Assembly (NCBI GenBank): GCA_021151605.1
Contig: JAGKWZ010000175.1
Coordinates: 1 to 10,926, forward strand
DNA: 10,926 bases
Reading direction: 5' to 3'
Source: Verrucomicrobiaceae bacterium
GTDB lineage: Bacteria > Verrucomicrobiota > Verrucomicrobiia > Verrucomicrobiales > Verrucomicrobiaceae
Part shown: piece by piece, positions 7,501 through 10,926 of the stretch
How positions within the stretch are numbered: position 1 is the stretch's first letter
How the letters are laid out: every line of letters starts with the position of its first letter
The notes under the pieces: model-generated
Told to the model about the DNA's origin: nothing
Seen by the model: the letters and a program-made list of their open reading frames with translations, nothing else
Databases searched by the model: none
Program-made: the position numbers and the translations under genes

Positions 7501-8646
7501 GTCCTTGGCTTTATACCAAGCCACGGTGCGTGGCAGGGTCAGGACGGGAGTGACGGTGGTGGTTTGCGTGAGCTTACCGTATGAGTTTTCCAGATAAAAA
7601 CGGGCGTTGTCGCGCATGTCCGCATAAGCCTGCTCCTCCGTGTTTGGCTGGGCCATTTGGTCAGGATAAGTGACGCGGATGTAAAGGCAGCGCAGGTTGC
7701 CAATGGCACGCGATGAGGTGCCGGGAAAGTTATCCATGAAGAAGCCTCCACCGCCGGGACCGCTGGACTGAATGTAGGTGCGGAAGTCATCCTCCAGCAC
7801 GCTGACATGGGCTCCATTGCAGAGCGTGATGATGCGGTTGCCGATCTCCACCGTGGGGGAGACTTCCGTGACGGTCTGACCTTCCGAGACAGCCTCGGTC
7901 GTCAGGCCGGACACGGGGCAGGTTTCCTCCACCAAAGTGCCGCTGGGGATTCGCTCGCCCGTTTCCAGCCGACGGACGGCATTTTCAGCCACCGCCATGT
8001 CTCGGTCGATGGAGATGCCACGCAGCGGCACCCCCTTTTTCGACATCACTTCCGTGAGTTCCCCAAAAACATGCGCTTTGTAGCTCACGCCATCGGCTTC
8101 GAAGTAGCGCAAAGTCAGGCCTTCCGGCGGCACGGGCACGCCTGGGGCAGGTCGGCCGAGATACACGTTGTAGTCTCCTTTGGCAGACACTGGCTTTTCG
8201 AGCTGAGCCACGACTTTTTCCGGCAAGTCCTGCCTCACGACACGCGGCACAGCCTGCTCCAAGGCACTGCGCGGGTCCGTCTGAATCAGTTGTTTAAACC
8301 AAGGCCGTCTCGCCGTGGCGAGTTTCACGCCTTCTTCCTCCAAAGCTTCACGCTGGGCTGGGTTGGCCGCCAGATAACGCTCGGTCCACGAGGTAAATTC
8401 TGCCAAGACCTTCTCCCGATCCGCCGCCTGCGGGTTTTCTGGCAGCGGCGTGACGGATGAAGTCGCCGAGTTCACCGAACTGAAACCTGGGGCTGCGGAT
8501 TGGATAGGTTGGGCCGCCGTATCCTTGGTGAAAGCCGCTTTCTGGGCAGATGAACTCGATTCATCCAAGCTGCCGCCGAGAGTCCAAAAAAGGATCGCGA
8601 CGACGGCGAGGATCAGGCTGGCTAGGAACGCACGTCTCAAGGTCAT
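1555..8646 (-). CDS. Giant secreted metzincin metalloprotease with Calx-beta, PA14, PKD and cadherin-like modules
   Basis: This 2363-residue extracellular protein has a zinc endopeptidase head and a long adhesive stalk. Domains in order (approximate residues): hydrophobic export signal 8-25 after two Arg, with no sharp cleavage site, so it may stay anchored; propeptide 35-310; gametolysin-like (M11, metzincin clan) catalytic domain 316-630; PKD 632-715; carboxypeptidase-regulatory-like 719-798; six Calx-beta-type modules 800-1503, the sixth degenerate; PA14 1503-1653; Calx-beta 1653-1768; cadherin-like 1768-1863; PA14 1863-2013; two cadherin-like modules 2031-2235; tail domain 2236-2363. The zinc motif HEIGHSLGRNH is at 445-455 (ligands H445, H449, H455, catalytic E446), and the Met-turn is FDVMGG with M482, so the protease should be active. 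Calx-beta modules show G-[ST]-D-Y and D-N-D or D-D-D Ca-binding signatures. Both PA14 copies carry the DD pair typical of sugar-binding PA14 domains. The start is bounded by an in-frame TAA nine bases upstream of the ATG, and the start codon lies inside a perfect inverted repeat. Substrate unknown; protein or glycoprotein breakdown at the cell surface is inferred. Confidence 0.9.
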   Translation of the reverse strand: MTLRRAFLASLILAVVAILFWTLGGSLDESSSSAQKAAFTKDTAAQPIQSAAPGFSSVNSATSSVTPLPENPQAADREKVLAEFTSWTERYLAANPAQREALEEEGVKLATARRPWFKQLIQTDPRSALEQAVPRVVRQDLPEKVVAQLEKPVSAKGDYNVYLGRPAPGVPVPPEGLTLRYFEADGVSYKAHVFGELTEVMSKKGVPLRGISIDRDMAVAENAVRRLETGERIPSGTLVEETCPVSGLTTEAVSEGQTVTEVSPTVEIGNRIITLCNGAHVSVLEDDFRTYIQSSGPGGGGFFMDNFPGTSSRAIGNLRCLYIRVTYPDQMAQPNTEEQAYADMRDNARFYLENSYGKLTQTTTVTPVLTLPRTVAWYKAKDAEVDGLGLVHNDSRAAARSAGYDPSQYDCIIVRVNQGPRLEGISWGGGTSVWITWNGMDVLNHEIGHSLGRNHANSWDSLDGTPYGYGQNGEYGNPFDVMGGSGGFSAHYNIISKRALAWLPDSYMHLARGNGVYRIFAYDQPTLEEGKRYGLNVAKDSVRQYNIEYHPARGGFLANNALVIYSGMGSNAGHLLDTTQGSLNGKDDGGIAVGRTFSDHEGDMHFTVLSQNNTNPPSLDIAYNRGPFPGNAPPTATLAASATTIAVGGSVTFTATASDADGDALAYHWLFDDGISGTNSAEFTRTFTAAAQVNAMLTVSDMKGGVVRRSIVINVGSHGRQTISGSITVDGLPLQGVYVSGGGKASYTNADGSYSLTGVATGAQTLTATLAGYTFTPGFTNPLTVVAGTNTANWTAVAATFVTLAKIADANEGGANGTFRLTRTGSTDASLTVLVSPVGGTAVKGTDYTFTPDFVTSGSFRAFTIPVGAGSLDISVAAVNSSSVQDTAAEGPETITMQLAGATGYFAQTASAVVMTVVDNDTTLPQVRVTAPDPYAMEAPSGDAGSFLFTRVGSTDADLNLSIAWTGTASNGTDYSTLPTTVTIPAGQSSLSLPVTTIDDALIETPEDVIATINTSAAYIRDTSATTATVTISDDDTPYVSVSVPDSTAAEGSANGGLFLLSRTGSTAAALKVYYGLSGSAMHGTDYAALNGEVTIPAGATSAPVVISPYDDDVAEPVEFVTLAIANFNNAYNIGSVFQGTVNITDNADTPLINIRSGNVGTEGGTNPTFVFRSIGNGTGNITVNYTVSGTATSGSDYTALSGSVSVPANGSNDTTVTIPLSNDTLPEATETVVVTITPSANYRAYNDASAEMVIQDNDSGADRVSVSTYNHSPGEATPTSGTFYFSRTLTAGDLTVNYAISGTATNGSDYATLSGSVVIPDTQSGVNLVMTPINDTAAEGTETVTLTVLPGTGYGADRPASATFEITDNESPAITVGFQQSSLVTSEQPGALGEYRDIPVVLSAASSNTITVRYHSAGGSASGDDVDWAFVDAANGNRPILSGMLTFLPGMTTQNLRIRIKNDAVMESGELALLQLFSPFNATLTSGRSQNSVTIFDDATPVLVTEERWNTGTVYTNNTWNTVTPSSTSYLTGFTSPQDVADNFSRRITGQITAPTSGVYNFWIASDDSSRLFLSTTANAANKVQIATLSGWTGFQNWDANASQRSANITLVAGQSYYMEVQHQEGGGGDHVSVAWQGPGFARTPITSPVVDTAPRTVRLATSNTTRLETDGTEPLLQVILDRPAGSTPITVDYSTSGTATAGSDYTLNPGTLTFATGEQMKAIPLSLITDAVNELPESIIVAISNPVGASLSNPSAHTIALIDPGLPIVDTLFISAASSQAANTVLTTATATPQAGRTITGWSIVSGNPSGIFAINASGQLRLVLPASLPNPGGIQLIVRATDDVGASGDGVINVICNPGAQAVVEQRWSGTTAFWNESWTGTPTFTGTRTMLTSAQGVGDNYSRRLTSYLKPQTTGDYTFWIAGDDDCRLYLSTDGYQANKVLIAAVNGWTNYQSWDQSSAQKSATIPLIAGKVYWIEAQQQEGGGGDHVSVAWSGPGISRVAIPATVMVSTAPGINFTAPGTSLPNTAPTISNVTDLEISEDSATSAIAFTVGDAETSASALPVSISSSNQALVPNAAVVLAGSGASRTVTVTPSGNQFGSATITLTVSDGILTASDTFVLTVTSSNDLPSITALSNQTIPLNSSTSAQLFSVDDLETPVTALTITKESSNLALVPLSSINISGTGIYRTVTVTPATDKVGSAIITLGAQDSGTTASTSFVVTVTGTPSQTWWQENFGSVSQTGNAADTADKDLDGIPNLIEYALGLSPNSSNPASANLALDTVPLASNRHLRFTITKNPLATDLTYVVEITSDLSNPAAWTTSGVVIESSTSSTLVVRDSNPMNSSAQRFMRLRVTRP
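2610..3060 (-). repeat. PA14-coding cassette, copy 2 (C-terminal)
   Basis: This segment encodes the second PA14 domain of the giant protease (about residues 1863-2013). It matches the copy at 3690-4140 at an offset of 1080 bases; positions 2661-2690 and 3741-3770 agree at 28 of 30 bases. The copies share the protein pattern W-x-G...D-N-[FY]-S-R-R near the front, a [DG]DD-x-RL-[FY]-LST segment in the middle, and QEGGGGDHVSVAW near the end. Towards the front one codon of difference changes the offset to 1083. The pair is best explained by an internal duplication within the gene followed by divergence. Confidence 0.75.
3690..4140 (-). repeat. PA14-coding cassette, copy 1 (N-terminal)
   Basis: This segment encodes the first PA14 domain of the giant protease (about residues 1503-1653) and is the partner of the cassette at 2610-3060. 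PA14 is a beta-barrel domain found in bacterial toxins, glycosidases and adhesins, often binding carbohydrate through a DD pair; here that pair is near residue 1567, in the segment SDDSSRLFLS. In the second copy the equivalent pair is near residue 1928. A Calx-beta module and a cadherin-like module separate the two copies. Confidence 0.75.
4525..6255 (-). repeat. Tandem Calx-beta coding array (five clear modules)
   Basis: The DNA here is a degenerate tandem repeat, each unit encoding one Calx-beta-type module. A convenient marker is the Asp-Tyr codon pair of the G-[ST]-D-Y motif, read on the plus strand as TAGTC at 4715, 5054, 5387, 5723 and 6104. Spacings are 339, 333, 336 and 381 bases (113, 111, 112 and 127 codons). 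A further copy of the marker is at 3527 in the Calx-beta module between the two PA14 domains. A degenerate sixth module (about 4140-4525) continues the array and has DDVDW in place of the motif. Each clear module ends in an acidic D-[ND]-[DNA] type segment. Such modules bind calcium and stiffen extracellular stalks. Confidence 0.8.
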
Positions 8647-8670
8647 TTCTGGAAATTACAAGAAATGACC
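8641..8670 (-). promoter_or_regulatory. Perfect inverted repeat over the protease start codon
   Basis: The arms GGTCATTTCT (8641-8650) and AGAAATGACC (8661-8670) are perfect 10-base reverse complements separated by 10 bases. Read on the coding (minus) strand, the 3' arm contains the ATG start codon at 8646-8644 and the second codon, so the mRNA could fold a 10-bp stem that hides the start codon. The arm centres are 20 bases apart, about two helical turns, so a dimeric DNA-binding protein is an alternative reader. No U-run follows, so it is not a standard terminator. The repeat is directly visible; its role is inference. Confidence 0.6.
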
Positions 8671-8726
8671 CGAATAGGCTAGAATCAATTCGCCCTGGCT
8701 TTGAAATACTGCTGATGAGAAGTCGA

Positions 8727-10091
8727 TCAGCCCACCTCGAGCACGCCGGTGCTGTCACCGACTTTCTCTGCACGCACGCCCATGCGGTCGAGCATGGAGA
8801 GGTAGAGATTCGTCATCGGGGTCTCACCGGGGAGGACGACGCGTTTGCCGGGTGTCCAAGTGCCACCGGCTTTACCAGCGACAATGATGGGCAGGTTGTC
8901 GTGGTTATGGCGGTCGGGGTCGCCGATGCCACCGCCCCAGACGATCATACTGTTGTCGAGCACGGTGCCTTCGCCTTCTTTGATGCCTTTGAGCTTGTCC
9001 AGGAAGTAGCCGAGCTGACGGAGGTAGAAGCGGTCAATTTTGCCGAGCTTGGCGAGTTTGGTCGGGTCTTTCTGGTGGTGGGAGATGCCGTGGTGGGCAT
9101 CTGGCACGCCGATGTCAGGAAAGCTTCGATTGCTGCCGTCATGAGCGAGCATGAAGGTGGCGATGCGGGTGCTGTCCGTCTGGAAAGCGAGAGCCAGGAG
9201 GTCAAACATCACGCGGATATGCTGTTCGTAGTTGTCCGGCACACCTTCTGGCACGCTGATATCCTTCGGTAGTTGAGCGGTGAACTTCTCAGCGCGCTCG
9301 ATGCGCATCTCGATGTCGCGCACGGACTCGAAGTATTCGTCGATCTTGCGTTTGTCATTGCCGCTGACTTTGCCCTGGAGGCTTTTGGCCTCGGAAAGCA
9401 CGGTATCGAGGATGCTTTTCTGCAACCGCTGACGGCGGGCACCATCAGCCCCACGGGCACCGGAGGCGCCAAAACCAAAGAGGCGCTCGAAGACGAGGCG
9501 AGGGTCCATTTCGGGAGCCATGGGCATGCTTTCATTCTTCCAGGCTAGATTGAACTGGTAGGCGCAGGAATAGCCGCTGTCGCACCGGCCCGCGCTGCGT
9601 TGGCCGTCCGTGCTGAGTTCCAGGGAGGGCAGGCGGGTGAGGTGGCCGATCTTTTGCGCGGCGATCTGGTCCACCGAGACGCCGAGCTGGATGTCCGCCC
9701 CGGCGGTCTTCTTTGGCATACAACCAGTGAGGAAGGTTGCGGTGGCGCGGGCATGGTCACCGCCGCCATTGCCATGAGAGCGGGCGAAGTCCTGGGCGAG
9801 GCCGGAGACGACCATGAAATCATCTCGGTGCTTTTCTAACTCCTTCAGCGAGGTGCTGAGCTGGTAGCTGGAGCCTTCGCCAGTGGGGAACCATTCATCC
9901 ACATTCACCCCGTTTGGCACATACAGCCAGGCCGCCCGCAAAGGCGCTTTCTTCACGGGAGCCGCTGCGGCAAATGCACGGCTGCCGAAGGATTCCAGAA
10001 AGGGCAGGCTCATCACCGTGCCGAGTCCGCGCAACACATGGCGGCGGCTCAACTGATGCGAGGCAGAGGCGGTCTCGTGAAAGGTGTTCAT
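8727..10091 (-). CDS. Tat-exported DUF1552 family protein
   Basis: This 454-residue protein belongs to the DUF1552 family, abundant in Planctomycetes, Verrucomicrobia and some myxobacteria; its biochemical function is not established. The N-terminus is a twin-arginine signal: SRRHVLRGLG with R16-R17, then a hydrophobic stretch and an Ala-rich cleavage region about residues 38-44, so export in folded form is expected. Family features follow in order: LRAAWLYVPNGVN with WFPTGEG (about 50-73), a His/Gly-rich segment RSHGNGGGDHARATATFLTG, a coiled central helix region, a segment with AHDGSNRSFPDIGVPDAHHG, and near the end LDNSMIVWGGGIG followed by HDNLPIIVAGKAGG. The conserved His and Asp clusters could bind metal, which is inference. 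It lies 80 bases upstream of the giant protease on the same strand and could share its transcript. It is divergent from a membrane gene beginning at 10277. No Shine-Dalgarno sequence is visible before the ATG. Confidence 0.9.
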   Translation of the reverse strand: MNTFHETASASHQLSRRHVLRGLGTVMSLPFLESFGSRAFAAAAPVKKAPLRAAWLYVPNGVNVDEWFPTGEGSSYQLSTSLKELEKHRDDFMVVSGLAQDFARSHGNGGGDHARATATFLTGCMPKKTAGADIQLGVSVDQIAAQKIGHLTRLPSLELSTDGQRSAGRCDSGYSCAYQFNLAWKNESMPMAPEMDPRLVFERLFGFGASGARGADGARRQRLQKSILDTVLSEAKSLQGKVSGNDKRKIDEYFESVRDIEMRIERAEKFTAQLPKDISVPEGVPDNYEQHIRVMFDLLALAFQTDSTRIATFMLAHDGSNRSFPDIGVPDAHHGISHHQKDPTKLAKLGKIDRFYLRQLGYFLDKLKGIKEGEGTVLDNSMIVWGGGIGDPDRHNHDNLPIIVAGKAGGTWTPGKRVVLPGETPMTNLYLSMLDRMGVRAEKVGDSTGVLEVG

Positions 10092-10276
10092 AGGGGGGTA
10101 AATGGCATACGTCTGGCGCGACGCACGACTTTCCTATATTTCCCTGCAAGAGTGCAGTCTTCTTTGGTCACAAGAATCGACATTTGATTCGCATGATCCG
10201 ACATGGTTTCGATTGATGGATTGCCTTTCCAGAGCGCGTTGGTAACTCTGGCGATTCCCAACCTCTGCACACTGCC
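10092..10276. promoter_or_regulatory. Divergent intergenic region between the DUF1552 and membrane-protein genes
   Basis: This 185-base gap must hold promoters for both divergent genes, but no strong sigma-70 pair was found. Weak candidates are TATAGG-like bases on the minus strand near 10130 and TTGCCT with TAACTC (16-base spacing) on the plus strand near 10224-10251. Short inverted repeats are visible: CTGCA/TGCAG at 10144-10157 with a 4-base loop, and GAATC/GATTC at 10174-10190 with a 7-base loop. Each is short enough to occur by chance. Neither start codon has a clear Shine-Dalgarno sequence. Confidence 0.35.
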
Positions 10277-10926
10277 ATGTCCGCTTCCTACTCCGATTCC
10301 GACACACCTAAATCCTACACCCTTGCCTGGGTGCTTACCCTCCTGCTGATCGTAGGTTTCGTGATCGGTCTGCTGGTTTTCCCCCCGCTGTTTGAGGCCC
10401 CGAAAGGAGAAGTTAGCAGCAATGTCCTCTTTGTGGGGCGCTTCCACCCGATTCTCCTGCATCTGCCGGTGGGTGCGCTCGGGCTGCTTTGTTTGATGGA
10501 ATTGCTGTGCTTTACCCGCCGCGGTGAGGAAAGCTTTGGAGCCGGGGCTTTGCTCACCCTGCTGGTAGGCTCGGCTGGTTCGGTCATGGCCGTGCTCGCA
10601 GGTATCATGCTCTCCCGTGAAGGGGGCTATCTTGGCGGGAACTTCACCCTGCATCAGACTTTGGCCCTCGTGGGCACGGCGGGGGTCCTGTTGGCCCTGG
10701 TGGTCCGCATTTACGCAATGGGACACAACAATCGGGAACTCATGCACGCTTACCGCGCCGTCTTCTTCGGCAGCTTCGGCATCATGGGCCTGGGTGCTCA
10801 CTTCGGCGGGAACATCAGCCATGGAAACAAGTTCCTTACCCAGCACGCGCCGGAGCCATTGAAGTCCCAAATGATCGCCATGGAGAAGTCGATGCTCAGC
10901 TTGGTCGAAAAACCGAAGGCTGAGGC
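10277..10926 (+). CDS. Multi-pass membrane protein, N-terminal part (DUF2231-like, probable planctomycete-type cytochrome c protein)
   Basis: The frame from the ATG at 10277 stays open for 216 codons to the window edge, so only the N-terminal part is seen. It has about five hydrophobic segments: residues 18-39, 58-79, 88-113, 127-147 and 161-178. Histidines cluster at helix faces: H57 and H62 in the segment FHPILLHLPVG, H126 at the start of the fourth helix, H175 and H182 in AHFGGNISHGNKFLTQHAP. This layout matches the membrane domain (DUF2231-like) that, in Planctomycetes and Verrucomicrobia, commonly precedes a planctomycete-type cytochrome c domain; the histidines could ligate heme b. No CxxCH motif is seen before the cut, so the cytochrome part, if present, lies beyond 10926. 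There is no visible Shine-Dalgarno sequence. The gene is divergent from the DUF1552 gene. Confidence 0.75.
   Translation, partial: MSASYSDSDTPKSYTLAWVLTLLLIVGFVIGLLVFPPLFEAPKGEVSSNVLFVGRFHPILLHLPVGALGLLCLMELLCFTRRGEESFGAGALLTLLVGSAGSVMAVLAGIMLSREGGYLGGNFTLHQTLALVGTAGVLLALVVRIYAMGHNNRELMHAYRAVFFGSFGIMGLGAHFGGNISHGNKFLTQHAPEPLKSQMIAMEKSMLSLVEKPKAE

Noticed and set aside
7807..8460. 217-residue plus-strand open frame
   Set aside because: It lies wholly antisense to the propeptide region of the giant protease, has no recognisable domain, is rich in His, Arg and Phe as expected from antisense GC-rich code, and has no promoter or ribosome binding site.
8550..9272. 240-residue plus-strand open frame spanning the protease start and the end of the DUF1552 gene
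   Set aside because: It is antisense to two well-supported genes and crosses their intergenic gap; the translation has no domain and looks like a shadow of the opposite strand.
10144..10157. Short hairpin CTGCA-4-TGCAG upstream of the DUF1552 gene
   Set aside because: Five-base arms are expected by chance at this length, and no T-run or other element supports a terminator or operator.
10088..10870. 260-residue minus-strand open frame
   Set aside because: It is antisense to the membrane-protein gene beginning at 10277, whose translation has clear transmembrane helices and family wording; the antisense product is charged and Gln/His-rich with no domain.

Overview
The window looks like a chromosomal segment from the Planctomycetes-Verrucomicrobia-Chlamydiae superphylum, most likely a Verrucomicrobiales bacterium. 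Three things suggest this: a Tat-exported DUF1552 protein; a divergent multi-His membrane protein of the type that precedes planctomycete-type cytochrome c domains; and a 2363-residue secreted mosaic protein whose tail carries the DxDxDG-I-PNLIEYALGLSP type of motif common at the ends of large verrucomicrobial surface proteins. The genes are mostly GC-rich, and start sites generally lack a clear Shine-Dalgarno sequence. The taxon is inferred from gene content, not from a marker gene.

Layout. Bases 1-257 hold no convincing gene, only a GC-rich near-perfect palindrome. A small AT-richer gene on the minus strand (258-911) encodes an exported protein with one C-terminal membrane anchor and no recognised family. 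It is divergent from a Nudix hydrolase gene (1008-1568, plus strand) of the ADP-ribose pyrophosphatase type. The Nudix gene converges on, and overlaps by 14 bases, the 3' end of the dominant gene of the window (1555-8646, minus strand). That gene encodes a giant extracellular metalloprotease: N-terminal export signal, propeptide, gametolysin-like (M11, metzincin) zinc domain, PKD domain, carboxypeptidase-regulatory-like domain, six consecutive Calx-beta-type modules, PA14, Calx-beta, cadherin-like, PA14, two more cadherin-like modules, and a C-terminal tail domain. Upstream on the same strand is a DUF1552 gene (8727-10091), 80 bases away and possibly co-transcribed. A 185-base divergent promoter region separates it from the start of a plus-strand multi-pass membrane protein gene (10277 onwards), which is cut by the window edge.

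The most interesting signals are three. First, a perfect 10-bp inverted repeat with a 10-base loop has its 3' arm spanning the start codon of the giant protease. Second, the protease has a mosaic architecture with two PA14 cassettes about 1080 bases apart. Third, a Tat-exported DUF1552 protein sits next to a giant protease rather than beside the large cytochrome-type gene that usually accompanies it. Together these suggest a cell-surface or envelope degradation system whose large protease may be controlled at translation initiation. That is inference from sequence layout, not demonstrated.
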